Of a DNA stretch of 35,205 bases, positions 26,160-34,857 are shown piece by piece. Under the pieces are notes generated by a model. The model was not told the origin of the DNA, did no database searches, and saw only the letters and a program-made list of their open reading frames with translations. A program made the translations under genes and the position numbers. Every line of letters starts with the position of its first letter. The stretch's first letter is position 1. The stretch is from Muribaculaceae bacterium. GTDB taxonomy: Bacteria > Bacteroidota > Bacteroidia > Bacteroidales > Muribaculaceae. Where the stretch lies: the NCBI GenBank assembly GCA_022510445.1, contig JAFLTN010000012.1, positions 1-35,205 on the forward strand. The letters run 5' to 3'.

Positions 26160-26957
26160 CTATGACACTGCGTCTTGAAGGATCAGCCCGCTGATGGTTA
26201 AACCGAAAATGGATGTTATATGCATAAGGGAGCCATTTATTTGAGCTTTTGACGAACACCATTCGTGATTTGCCAGTGCCGGATCTCCCGGGGCGATTTC
26301 TGATTTGGGACACACACAACGGTCGGTGCCGCATGAAGATGCCTGACCTCGGTTTTTCAGGAGTTCATCACTGTATACACATTTGAATTTCCGCGCAGGA
26401 TATTTTTTCTCCCTCTTAAATTTTTGCCTCAATGCCCGAGCCAGAGGACAACCCTTCACATTCCAGAACTCAGCTACCTTTATCGTTGTCGGATCCAGTT
26501 TCAAGGCCGCTCCCATAGAAGAAAAGAATTTTGCCTTACTGCGTGTTGCATTCAGAATGAGGCTGGCCTTGTCTTTCAAAGAATCAATGGCATCCACCAC
26601 ATAATCAAAGGAGTCAAGGTCAAATTCCGGAGCCGTCTCTTCAGAATAAATCTTCTGCACTGCCACTATCTCGGCTGAAGGGTTAATCTGAAGGAGTCTC
26701 TGCTTCAGAGCTTCCACCTTTACCATCCCGATGGTCTCTGACGTGGCCATGAGCTGCCGGTTTACATTGGTAATACACACCCTGTCGCTGTCAACGATAG
26801 TCAGGTGTCCTATGCCCGACCTCACAAGTCCTTCAGCGCACCAGGAACCTACTCCACCGACACCGAAAATGATTACACGAATATCGTCTAATCTGTTCAT
26901 GGCTTCGTCTCCCAACAGAAGACGGGTTCTATTGAAAAAGGGTTTGTTGTTAGACAT
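26160..26957 (-). CDS. tcdA: tRNA threonylcarbamoyladenosine dehydratase
   Basis: The 265 residues match TcdA, an E1-like enzyme that cyclises t6A to ct6A at position 37 of ANN-decoding tRNAs. It starts NRTRLLLGDEAMNRL and has the ATP-binding loop FGVGGVGSWCAEGLVRSG and SDRVCITNVNRQLMA. FDYVVDAIDSLKDKA and the cysteines of GCPLARALR and ASSCGTDRCVC follow. It ends with GLTISGLILQDAVS, a short membrane-contacting tail common to the family. It is transcribed toward the terminator at 26080 and begins 23 nt past the ABC permease stop, so it may be the third gene of that operon. Confidence 0.93.
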   Translation of the reverse strand: MSNNKPFFNRTRLLLGDEAMNRLDDIRVIIFGVGGVGSWCAEGLVRSGIGHLTIVDSDRVCITNVNRQLMATSETIGMVKVEALKQRLLQINPSAEIVAVQKIYSEETAPEFDLDSFDYVVDAIDSLKDKASLILNATRSKAKFFSSMGAALKLDPTTIKVAEFWNVKGCPLARALRQKFKREKKYPARKFKCVYSDELLKNRGQASSCGTDRCVCPKSEIAPGDPALANHEWCSSKAQINGSLMHITSIFGLTISGLILQDAVS

Positions 26958-26980
26958 CCTTGATGCTCTTCAAAATATCT

Positions 26981-28291
26981 TTATTTGTAGCGGGCCCATT
27001 TGATCAGGTCTTTTACATTGGGTTTTTTGCCATACATGAATATGCCTATACGGTAAACTTTCCCTGCAAACCAGACCATGAAGATAAAGGAAGCATATAA
27101 TATCACGACGGATACCCAGGGTTGCCATGCATCAATTCCGGCAGGTATTCTCGACATCATTACCATTGGAGAGGTGAAGGGTATCATCGACAGCCAAACT
27201 GCAAGGGTGGAATTAGGTGCATTGCCTATGGAAGTGGAGACGATAATGGCTATTATTATAGGTATCAGAATAAAGCTTTGGAGCTGCGAAGCATCCTGGA
27301 TATTGTCGACAGCCGAACCCACGGCAGCAAACATGGCTGCATATAAAAGGAATCCTCCCACAAGGAACAAGATGAGCCAGAAGAAAAGCTGTATGATAAA
27401 GCCCACATTTGTGAGAACATTCAGTGCACTTAATGTTGAATAATCATCAATCTGGCTCATATCCAAAGAACCGGCACGCATCTGCGTGATCTGAGTCATG
27501 GCTTCTTCCGGAAGAAATGCCGGGAGTGCAAGCGTGGAAATAAACGACATGATCGCTCCCCATATTACTATCTGGGTGACAGCCACAAGACCTATTCCCG
27601 TTATCTTTCCAAGCATAAGCTGATTAGGAGTCACAGATGAAACCACAAGTTCGAGAACCCTGTTGTTCTTTTCCTCGATTATACTTGTCATTACCATCTG
27701 TCCATACATCAGGATAAACATATATAAGAGGAAAGACATGAAGATTCCGATAATGAAACTGAGACTCGATTCCAGACTTTCACCCTCTTCCTTGTCAAGG
27801 CGTATTTCATTTATTTTGACATCAGTTTTGACGTTCTCCATAATTTCCGGAAGATTCTGGATATTATAAGAGAGCAACTTCTGAGTTTCTATAGTGTTGT
27901 TAATTTGTGAAGACAGTGATGACTGAAGCTCTATAGGGATAGCTCCTTCCATATAAAGATTCAAAACCGGAGAAGGGGATGACCCGATATCCTCGGGAAT
28001 TATCAGAAACCCGTTTATTTTGCCATTATCAACCTCTCCCTGAGCGGTTTTCTCTCCTTCCAGGGGTATGAAATCATAAAGTTCGTTACTTTCAAGATGG
28101 GGGAGAACAATGCCGGATTTATCCACCACTCCGATCACATTGTGTTCCGGAGTGTTATACATCATTATAAGAGCGGGTGCTCCCATCAATATTATCATTA
28201 AGACCGGCATCAGGATGGTGGTGATAAGGAAACTTTTCTTCCTCACCCTTTCCATATACTCTCTTTGAATAATAAGGCCAAGATTACTCAT
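26981..28291 (-). CDS. ABC-2 type transporter permease (NatB-like)
   Basis: The 436-residue protein has one N-terminal helix (LITTILMPVLMIILMGAPAL) and then a large extracytoplasmic loop (about 45-170). A membrane domain of about six helices follows (about 175-420), including SFIIGIFMSFLLYMFILMYG and the typical EEKNNRVLELVVSSVTPNQLMLGKI. This is the NatB/ABC2_membrane_3 type, which exports Na+, drugs or other small substrates; substrate is not predictable. Its start overlaps the ATPase gene by 8 nt, so the two are translated as a unit. Confidence 0.88.
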   Translation of the reverse strand: MSNLGLIIQREYMERVRKKSFLITTILMPVLMIILMGAPALIMMYNTPEHNVIGVVDKSGIVLPHLESNELYDFIPLEGEKTAQGEVDNGKINGFLIIPEDIGSSPSPVLNLYMEGAIPIELQSSLSSQINNTIETQKLLSYNIQNLPEIMENVKTDVKINEIRLDKEEGESLESSLSFIIGIFMSFLLYMFILMYGQMVMTSIIEEKNNRVLELVVSSVTPNQLMLGKITGIGLVAVTQIVIWGAIMSFISTLALPAFLPEEAMTQITQMRAGSLDMSQIDDYSTLSALNVLTNVGFIIQLFFWLILFLVGGFLLYAAMFAAVGSAVDNIQDASQLQSFILIPIIIAIIVSTSIGNAPNSTLAVWLSMIPFTSPMVMMSRIPAGIDAWQPWVSVVILYASFIFMVWFAGKVYRIGIFMYGKKPNVKDLIKWARYK

Positions 28292-29219
28292 TTCTATTTG
28301 CGTTTTTTACAGCGTTGATAAATATTTCATCCATTGAAGGGAGAGCTCTGGAGAATGATTCAAGTTCAACGGCGTCGTTTGCCGTTGAGATGATATCCCT
28401 GAAGGAGACGTCGGGCTTGAGCTTAAGTATAATTTTTGTGGTCCCGTCGTCGATACTCTTTTCGGGTGCTACAAAATCATGACTTATAATTTGATTCTCA
28501 ATGGAATTAAGCAATCTGGCCGGATCTCCCTGGAATGTTAATGAAAAGCGTCCCTTACCTTGTTCCCTTCTTATTTCATCGACATTGCCGGAAAGAATAT
28601 TCTGAGATTTATTAATAAGCGTGATATTGTCGCAAAGCGTTTCCACGCTGCTCATGTTGTGGGTGGAAAAGATTATGGTTGTGCCTTGGTCGCGGAGAGA
28701 CAGCATCTCGTTTTTCAACAAGTTGGCATTTATAGGATCAAATCCGGAAAATGGTTCGTCGAAGATTAGCAGCTTGGGATTATGAAGAACAGTCACAATA
28801 AACTGTATTTTCTGGGCCATCCCTTTTGAAAGTTCTTCGATTTTTTTATTCCACCAATCTGAAATTTCAAATTTTTCAAACCATTTTTTCAGTTCGCGGT
28901 AGGCATCATTTCTCGACATCCCCTTCAGGCGTGCAAAGAAAAGGGCTTGTTCACCCACTTTCATTTTCTTATAAAGACCACGTTCCTCGGGCAGATATCC
29001 GATATGGACTACATCTTTCTGAGTGAGAGGATGACCGTCGAAAAAGATTTCACCATTATCGGGTGCCGTTATATGATTTATTATTCTGATGAGTGTGGTC
29101 TTCCCGGCTCCGTTAGGCCCTAAAAGTCCGTATATGCCTCCCTTGGGAACATGGAGAGATACATCCGACAAGGCTTTATGTCCGGAAAAGGATTTGGAAA
29201 CATTTTTTATTTCCAGCAT
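28284..29219 (-). CDS. ABC transporter ATP-binding protein (NatA-like)
   Basis: The 311 residues carry Walker A GPNGAGKTT, Q-loop GYLPEERGLYKKM, signature ELSKGMAQKIQ, Walker B LLIFDEPFSGFDP and the H-loop IIFSTHNM. A C-terminal extension of about 90 residues follows the ATPase core, as in NatA/CcmA-type exporters with DUF4162. It should energise the permease encoded next to it (8-nt overlap). Promoter elements of the consensus type lie upstream (29249-29279). A bit-for-bit function cannot be given. Confidence 0.92.
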   Translation of the reverse strand: MLEIKNVSKSFSGHKALSDVSLHVPKGGIYGLLGPNGAGKTTLIRIINHITAPDNGEIFFDGHPLTQKDVVHIGYLPEERGLYKKMKVGEQALFFARLKGMSRNDAYRELKKWFEKFEISDWWNKKIEELSKGMAQKIQFIVTVLHNPKLLIFDEPFSGFDPINANLLKNEMLSLRDQGTTIIFSTHNMSSVETLCDNITLINKSQNILSGNVDEIRREQGKGRFSLTFQGDPARLLNSIENQIISHDFVAPEKSIDDGTTKIILKLKPDVSFRDIISTANDAVELESFSRALPSMDEIFINAVKNANRNE

Positions 29220-29248
29220 AATAATTTGTAGTTAAGATTATTTGACAG

Positions 29249-29279
29249 CAAAATTACTAAGACTCCATGAAATTACAAA
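29249..29279 (-). promoter_or_regulatory. -33/-7 promoter (TTTG-N19-TAATTTTG) for the ABC exporter operon
   Basis: On the minus strand TTTG (29279-29276), a 19-nt spacer and TAATTTTG (29256-29249) form a perfect Bacteroidetes promoter with a leader of about 25 nt before 29219. Confidence 0.75.
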
Positions 29280-29348
29280 CTTGAATGTTCTTCAATGGAT
29301 AATTAATCGTCTTAGTCCCTGTTACCCGATATTTGGTGAGGAAGGAGC

Positions 29349-31991
29349 TTATATATCCTTATCCGGTTTTTCATTTCGATAAGAATATCGGCCTGAAGTG
29401 AGAAGTTCTATAGGTATTTTACGATACACCATATCATAGCCGTTATTATGACCGTTCTCTTCAAAAAAGAAACAGATCTCATTATCTTTATCTAAAACCA
29501 TTGTTGAATAGGCAGATGTCTTTTGAGTGACTTCATACAGGCCGTCCCAATTTCGTGCCACTGCTTCCGGAGATGAGTAATCTTCCGGGGTTTTCAGTTC
29601 CTTGAAATTGATCCCGACATTTGCTCTCTTTCCGTTTTGATTTGCCGGCACTGACTGAAGAAGGAGAAAAGATTCGGCGCCATCACTGTTTCTAAAAACG
29701 GGAATAAGAAGAGTCTCTCCGTTGCAAGCGTTTGTTGAAGCTGCTATGCCGTCAACATCGGAATTGGAGACAGCCATTTTATCCCATATGCCTTTGCCTG
29801 TCGGAATATCAGAATACTTGAAAATATTATAATAACGTCCTCCGGCAATTCTGGAACTTATCAGAATGCTTCCGTCGGGAAGTTCCTCTGTTTTGGGCTC
29901 ATCGGCTCCATAGGGAACAGGGCAGTCTTCAATATCACCGAGAAGATTCCATGTTTTGCCAAAATCATCTGAATAGAAAACATAATTCACCTTGGTTTTC
30001 CCATCGTTTACCCTTACGAGTGCGGCACAATAAATCCGATAGAAATCTCCTGTCTTCACTTTTGAACTTTGAGTTATTTTCCCGGAGCCTATGAAGAATG
30101 CATTTATTTGTCCGTCGGATCTTTTATCGAGAAGAGAAAGGATCTGATCTCCGGTCTCTTCATATTCCGACCAGGTTTTGCCTCCGTCTTCTGAAATGAA
30201 TCTTGCCAGGCCCTGATGGTTTTCATGAGTGCCCCGGGGGAAACTTACGTTGCCGGAACAACTTGTCACCAGAATGTAGTCACTTTCTCTATCGGCTACA
30301 ATGCAGGGATCCCCGAATGAGATATTGTCATCTCCCTCTCCGAAAGCGGCGGCCAAAGTTTTTTCTTCTTCCCATTCGTCTGTTACCGAATTTTTGATTC
30401 TGTATCTGAGGTCAAGCTTTCCATTTTTCACCATTCCGATGTCAGCTTTTGAATATCGGTAGTCGGTCACTGCAATGATGTCGCCATTTCTATTGACGGC
30501 AATTGCGGGAATACGATATGGAACAGATGAGTTTGCATTATCAAATATCACTACAGAACCGTCAAGCTCATTGGAAAGACTATCAGAGAAATGAATGTTT
30601 TTCCCGGCTTCATTGAATGATACAGGCCGGTAATTGGTATTGAGCCTGTCATTTATAACCCTGGCAATTTCATTTGCCACGGCAACATAACCCAATCCAC
30701 TAAGATAATTCTCATCGCGGCCGGAAAAATAACCCTCCCGGCGTAAACCATTTTCATTGACAGTAGCTTTATGGATATCGATTATAAATAAATTGTCTTC
30801 AGCATTGACCAAAGAACGTATCCTGTCATTGAATGATTCTATTCGGTTATTTAAAGTGGTGTCTGTCTTTGCAGCAGGACATAGAGTCATTATAAAAACA
30901 GGGGTCGACGGGCTCAGTCTTTTTAAATCTCCGATTATTTCTTTTAAATCGTTATTTAGCCTGTCAGTATCTGTTCCCATTTTAAGGTCGGCTGTTCCGG
31001 TATAAATGCATATGGCCTTAGGCAGGTTTTTAGTTATTCCGTTTTCTTCATTTCCTTTTAAAGAAGGCTCTACGACCGATTTCAGTTGTGTCATGCTGAG
31101 ACCGGGATATCCCCAACCAATTCCCCGGTCTTTAAAGTCGGCGGAATGAAGTAGTTCATGCCATTCCCCGCTATGAATCATTTCATCACCGAAAATCAGG
31201 ATATCTTCGGAAGAAACGGGAAGAGCTCCGAAATAAGTGGTTCTCATTCCGTTAGATCCCTTTACCCCCCCTGAATAATTTATTGCCCTTTCATCAATAA
31301 CCGACTCATAACCCACCTTGTCCTTAATAATATCCCACCAGATCTGATATCCTTTCTGAGTGAGATGGAGCCCGTCAAAACTCACTGTTATATCATCCGG
31401 AACGGAACTATGGCTCACTATTCCGTTTTCGCCGGAAAACGGAATATAAAGATCAATATAAAACAGCTTATCATCATTTTGCCGGTTAATCCATTCTTCA
31501 ACGAGTCTATTGGTCTCAATAATCTTGGTTTCTGTTCTTATTCCAGCATTAGAGGGAAGGATGCTCTGATAATAGACAGTGGCGCAAGGAGCTATTTCCC
31601 TGATGCGGCTAAGTATTTCTTTAATCCTGAATGCCACGGGAGAAGGCTGATTGTTTTCCCCTTTGGTCCCGAGGTCATTGGTTCCGATCATCAGGAATAC
31701 TTTGGAAGGATTCCCGGCCACCATTGAAGGCAGATTCCGGAGAATATCATGCGTGAAACAGCCTGATGTGCCCCTGTTGCGGATATTTTCCCGATTACCG
31801 AAAACTTCGTTCCAGTTCATCATATTGGTAATGGAATTACCGATAAAAACAATATCCCCCTCATTACATTTATCAAGGACTTTAAAACTGTCGAAGCGAT
31901 GGTTGCGGAAAGGAGAATCCGCTTTTGCAGTTGATGACGAAAGTATCACCAATGCAATGAAGAATAGATTATAAAATAGGTTTTTCAGCAT
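29349..31991 (-). CDS. Multidomain exo-sialidase with two SGNH esterase-like domains
   Basis: From the Met at 31991 the product is 880 residues with a signal peptide (MLKNLFYNLFFIALVILSSS); an upstream ATG at 32078 would add 29 residues ahead of it. Domain 1 (about 35-235) is a complete SGNH hydrolase: FIGNSIT (Ser53), IGTNDLG, FDGLHLTQKGY (Asp206, His209). Domain 2 (about 255-455) has the same layout but FGDEM, GTADL and LSGLGY at these sites, so it lacks the catalytic residues. Domain 3 (about 485-880) is a GH33-type sialidase: YRIPA (492-496), Asp boxes SEDGGKTW and SDDFGKTW, EPKTEELPDGS, and Tyr in TSAYSTM. It probably removes O-acetyl groups and then sialic acid from host glycans, in the periplasm or at the surface. 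Confidence 0.87.
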   Translation of the reverse strand: MLKNLFYNLFFIALVILSSSTAKADSPFRNHRFDSFKVLDKCNEGDIVFIGNSITNMMNWNEVFGNRENIRNRGTSGCFTHDILRNLPSMVAGNPSKVFLMIGTNDLGTKGENNQPSPVAFRIKEILSRIREIAPCATVYYQSILPSNAGIRTETKIIETNRLVEEWINRQNDDKLFYIDLYIPFSGENGIVSHSSVPDDITVSFDGLHLTQKGYQIWWDIIKDKVGYESVIDERAINYSGGVKGSNGMRTTYFGALPVSSEDILIFGDEMIHSGEWHELLHSADFKDRGIGWGYPGLSMTQLKSVVEPSLKGNEENGITKNLPKAICIYTGTADLKMGTDTDRLNNDLKEIIGDLKRLSPSTPVFIMTLCPAAKTDTTLNNRIESFNDRIRSLVNAEDNLFIIDIHKATVNENGLRREGYFSGRDENYLSGLGYVAVANEIARVINDRLNTNYRPVSFNEAGKNIHFSDSLSNELDGSVVIFDNANSSVPYRIPAIAVNRNGDIIAVTDYRYSKADIGMVKNGKLDLRYRIKNSVTDEWEEEKTLAAAFGEGDDNISFGDPCIVADRESDYILVTSCSGNVSFPRGTHENHQGLARFISEDGGKTWSEYEETGDQILSLLDKRSDGQINAFFIGSGKITQSSKVKTGDFYRIYCAALVRVNDGKTKVNYVFYSDDFGKTWNLLGDIEDCPVPYGADEPKTEELPDGSILISSRIAGGRYYNIFKYSDIPTGKGIWDKMAVSNSDVDGIAASTNACNGETLLIPVFRNSDGAESFLLLQSVPANQNGKRANVGINFKELKTPEDYSSPEAVARNWDGLYEVTQKTSAYSTMVLDKDNEICFFFEENGHNNGYDMVYRKIPIELLTSGRYSYRNEKPDKDI

Positions 31992-32070
31992 AGATAAGAA
32001 AGGACAGAACTTTTTCTGATCAAGCACTGTCCGAAATTTTATAAACAGATTAAATTCCTTTTGTGGGGAG

Positions 32071-33039
32071 TCAGGCATCCCACCCTAAAGCGGAAGCTCC
32101 TAAAACCGCCGCATCATTTTCTTTTAATGTTGATAACAGAATTTCCGGTTTCTGACGATAAACGAAAAGCAGAGATTTTTCGAATGATTTTTTCAACGGA
32201 TCGAGCAGTAGATCGCCGCTTTTTGCGAGTCCTCCGAATAAAACAAATGCCTCCGGGCTGGAGAAAGTAACGAAATCAGCCAAAGCTTCACCCAGCAATT
32301 CCCCGGTGAATTCAAAAATTTCATTAGCCAGCTTATCTCCCGCTTTAGCGGCATCATACACATCTTTAGATGTTATCTGATCTTCCGGTATATTCCTTAA
32401 TAATGAAGACTCCGATTTTTCTCTGAGAAATTCGCGGGCAGTCCTCACAACTCCTGAAGCACTGCAGTAGGTCTCAAGGCAACCTTTCCTTCCGCAGCCG
32501 CATGTGCGGCCGTTAGGACGTATCACAACTGCATGGCCTAATTCGCCGGCAAAACCGTCGCGTCCGTAGACCACTTCTCCGTTTACTACTATGCCGGAAC
32601 CCACTCCGGTGCCTAAAGTAATCATGATGAAATCTTTGAGCCCCTTGGCGACTCCATATTTCATTTCGCCCAAGGCTGCGGCATTCGCATCATTTGTGAC
32701 AGCCACCGGAAGTCCTCCGAAAATTTTGCTCGTTTTTTCTACAATCGGAACAATATTTCCCCATGGGAGGTTAGCTGCATTTTCTATCCGGCCCGTGTGA
32801 TAATTAGCGCTCGGAGCTCCGATGCCAATCCCCTGAATTTCTCCTACAAGATTGTTCTTTTCCAATAATGCCGTAATCCCTGAATGAAGATCCTTGAGAT
32901 AATCATCGAAATTATCGTGTTTCTTTGTTTTGATTGAGTCAATATCGATGATATTTCCATCTCTGTCAACTATACCAAAAACAGTGTTGGTGCCACCTAT
33001 GTCAACTCCTACGACATAATTTTTCTTTATTCCGTCCAT
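32071..33039 (-). CDS. ROK-family sugar kinase
   Basis: The 322-residue protein has the ATP-binding start VGVDIGGTNTVFG, GIGIGAPSAN, the catalytic region VTNDANAAALGE, GTGVGSGIVVNGEV, and the ROK zinc motif GHAVV ... CGCGRKGCLE. ROK kinases phosphorylate glucose, N-acetylmannosamine or N-acetylglucosamine; glucokinase is the usual annotation in Bacteroidales. Here the neighbour on the same strand is a sialidase, so N-acetylmannosamine or N-acetylglucosamine is a plausible substrate, but no other sialic acid genes (nanA, nanE) are in view. The longer sialidase start overlaps its stop by 8 nt. A consensus promoter lies upstream. Confidence 0.92.
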   Translation of the reverse strand: MDGIKKNYVVGVDIGGTNTVFGIVDRDGNIIDIDSIKTKKHDNFDDYLKDLHSGITALLEKNNLVGEIQGIGIGAPSANYHTGRIENAANLPWGNIVPIVEKTSKIFGGLPVAVTNDANAAALGEMKYGVAKGLKDFIMITLGTGVGSGIVVNGEVVYGRDGFAGELGHAVVIRPNGRTCGCGRKGCLETYCSASGVVRTAREFLREKSESSLLRNIPEDQITSKDVYDAAKAGDKLANEIFEFTGELLGEALADFVTFSSPEAFVLFGGLAKSGDLLLDPLKKSFEKSLLFVYRQKPEILLSTLKENDAAVLGASALGWDA

Positions 33040-33100
33040 GATTTTAATAAAATAAGTTTTTCAAGGTATCAGTATCCGCTGGTCCGATTTTTTCTTATCG

Positions 33101-33131
33101 CAAATATAGCGATATGTTTTCAATTTTCAAA
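33101..33131 (-). promoter_or_regulatory. -33/-7 promoter (TTTG-N19-TATATTTG) for the kinase-sialidase operon
   Basis: Minus-strand TTTG (33131-33128), a 19-nt spacer and TATATTTG (33108-33101) match the consensus exactly; the leader is about 58 nt. Confidence 0.75.
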
Positions 33132-33158
33132 GGTTTGAAATCAAATAGGGCAATCTTT

Positions 33159-34409
33159 CTATATTTCGGTAAATTCGATATCAAAGCCTGCCAACCTCAC
33201 GGCCTCCATGACCTTATCTCTATCGAAATCACCGGTTACCACCGCATTCTTTTGAGCGAGACTGACCTCTACGTTCTCCACTCCTGAAACGGAATTAATT
33301 GCTTTTTCCACCGAACTGCGGCAGTGGTTGCAGTCCATTCCTGCAATTTTGAAAGTTTGTGTCATATCATTTGTTGTTTTTAGGTTATTATTCGAGAGTT
33401 TGATCGATCTGATCGCAGAAGCTATCAATAAAATTATTAAGAATATTGAACAAGCCGTTTCAAACCAACCGAGATTCCCATGCATATGATGCATATCGTG
33501 AATCAATGGAAGTTCAAACCATTTTGCCGGTAACAGATAATCTATTATCAGACCGAAAACAATAGCTGTTATAATAACGGAGCCTACATATATCGCAGTG
33601 GCTTTTTTGCCCTGGGTCTTGTTAAGAATCAGAATAGATGCAAAGTTGGCGGCCGGACCCGCCATCAGCAATACAAATGCCACACCGGGAGATAATCCTT
33701 TTAACATCAGTGACATTGCTATAGGTATGGAACCTGTGGCACAGATATACATTGGAATGGCGATCACCACCATCAGCAACATTGCAAGGAGGGGATATTC
33801 CATCAAACCGGTAAATAAAGAATCGGGCACAAAAATTGTGATTAACGTTGCGATAACGAGGCCGATAACAAGCCATTTCCCCATTGTATCCACCATATCG
33901 GTGAATCCATATCTGACAGATTGATAGATTTTTCTGAATAGCGGGTCATTGCCGGCGGCATCATTGTCAGTCGTTTTGATTTGATCCGGTGATTTTTGAT
34001 CAGGAGCAAACTTCCCAACAGCGAGTCCGCCGAAAAAAGCGCCTGTCAGGGCTGCAATCGGACGGATAAGCGCAAACGGAAGTCCCAGGAGTGAATAGGT
34101 TGCGGCTATTGAATCCACTCCGGTCTGTGGCGTGGCAATTAGAAATGAAGTGGTCGACGCTTTTGAAGCACCTTGCCGGTTGAGAGACACAGCCGTCGGC
34201 AAGACCCCGCAAGAGCATAAGGGCAAAGGGATTCCGATTGCCGCAGCTTTGGCCACCGACTTCCAGCCGTTGCCTGAAAGATGCCGGGTAAGGGTGGCTT
34301 CTTTTACAAAGACATGTAGAACCCCCGCGATGATGAATCCTAAAAGTATGTAGGGAGACATCTCGTTGAGTATATTGATGAACGAATAAAATATTTCCTT
34401 AAGTTCCAT
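33159..34409 (-). CDS. Metal efflux permease of the SO_0444 type with C-terminal HMA domain
   Basis: The 416-residue protein has about ten membrane helices, with the permease motif GIPLPLCSCGVLPTAVSL (Cys65 and Cys67) near the start, TSFLIATPQTGVDS, and a second half-repeat GIGIPMYICATGSIPIA-like (here VIAIPMYICATGSIPIAMS). Between the helices lies a Met/His-rich loop IHDMHHMHGN. The last 70 residues form an HMA domain with GMDCNHCRSS (Cys360, Cys363). This fits the SO_0444 family of Cu/Zn efflux transporters. The ArsR-type gene ends 15 nt before its start, so metal-controlled expression is likely. Which metal is exported cannot be told from sequence alone. Confidence 0.88.
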   Translation of the reverse strand: MELKEIFYSFINILNEMSPYILLGFIIAGVLHVFVKEATLTRHLSGNGWKSVAKAAAIGIPLPLCSCGVLPTAVSLNRQGASKASTTSFLIATPQTGVDSIAATYSLLGLPFALIRPIAALTGAFFGGLAVGKFAPDQKSPDQIKTTDNDAAGNDPLFRKIYQSVRYGFTDMVDTMGKWLVIGLVIATLITIFVPDSLFTGLMEYPLLAMLLMVVIAIPMYICATGSIPIAMSLMLKGLSPGVAFVLLMAGPAANFASILILNKTQGKKATAIYVGSVIITAIVFGLIIDYLLPAKWFELPLIHDMHHMHGNLGWFETACSIFLIILLIASAIRSIKLSNNNLKTTNDMTQTFKIAGMDCNHCRSSVEKAINSVSGVENVEVSLAQKNAVVTGDFDRDKVMEAVRLAGFDIEFTEI

Positions 34410-34424
34410 AACAGATAAATTTTG

Positions 34425-34766
34425 TTAGCAACAGCAATTGCAGGTGCAATGATCTTTCTTACAACCGCACATTTTAAACAGATCGGCAAACATAAGTCTG
34501 GCTTCTTCCCATTCGGAATGATTGACGGAATACTTCACTTTTGGAGATTGAATTTCGTTGATCACCAGACCTGCTTTCTTCAGTTCGTTCAAATGTTGCG
34601 ACAAGGTTGGTTTGGCAATATGCAACACATTATGAATATCCCCGAAATAGCAGTCTTCCTTTTGGTCGGCAAGGAAAAACATAATTGCAACCCGGGTAGG
34701 ATGGGAGATAGCCTTTGCAAAAAGAGCTATCCGTTCATGTTCTCGAGTGATTTCTATTTTTGACAT
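34425..34766 (-). CDS. ArsR/SmtB-family metal-sensing repressor with Cys-rich tail
   Basis: The 113-residue product has the winged helix of ArsR regulators: IALFAKAISHPTRVAIMFFL, then AKPTLSQHLNELKKAGLV as recognition helix, and IQSPKVKYSVN as wing. The last 16 residues hold seven cysteines and a histidine (KMCGCKKDHCTCNCCC), a likely metal-sensing or buffering tail. The frame runs up to 34835, but that part spans the promoter, so the ATG at 34766 is used. It leads the operon with the efflux permease 15 nt downstream. A 22-bp dyad overlaps its -7 box. Confidence 0.92.
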   Translation of the reverse strand: MSKIEITREHERIALFAKAISHPTRVAIMFFLADQKEDCYFGDIHNVLHIAKPTLSQHLNELKKAGLVINEIQSPKVKYSVNHSEWEEARLMFADLFKMCGCKKDHCTCNCCC

Positions 34767-34783
34767 TTTAATGTTTGTTATTC

Positions 34784-34805
34784 GCAAAATTACTAATAAT
34801 ATTGC
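34784..34805. promoter_or_regulatory. Candidate ArsR operator (22-bp imperfect dyad over the -7 box)
   Basis: GCAAAATTA-CTAA-TAATATTGC: arms match at 8 of 9 positions, and the dyad covers the TAATTTTG box (34792-34785, minus strand). AT-rich dyads at the promoter are usual ArsR/SmtB operators. Confidence 0.6.
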
Positions 34806-34815
34806 AAAAAACAAA
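34785..34815 (-). promoter_or_regulatory. -33/-7 promoter (TTTG-N19-TAATTTTG) for the arsR-permease operon
   Basis: Minus-strand TTTG (34815-34812), a 19-nt spacer and TAATTTTG (34792-34785); leader of about 16 nt before 34766. Confidence 0.75.
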
Positions 34816-34857
34816 ATTTCCTTGTCAGCGGCCATGCCTGGACATCTAAATTGAAAA

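Noticed and set aside
31992-32078. Upstream start of the sialidase giving 29 more residues
   Set aside because: The signal peptide starts at the Met at 31991 and a 29-residue prefix would hide it; kept only as an alternative because the overlap with the kinase stop would allow coupling.
34767-34835. Upstream start of the ArsR-type gene
   Set aside because: It runs through the -33/-7 promoter and the candidate operator; the ArsR fold begins at MSKIEITRE.
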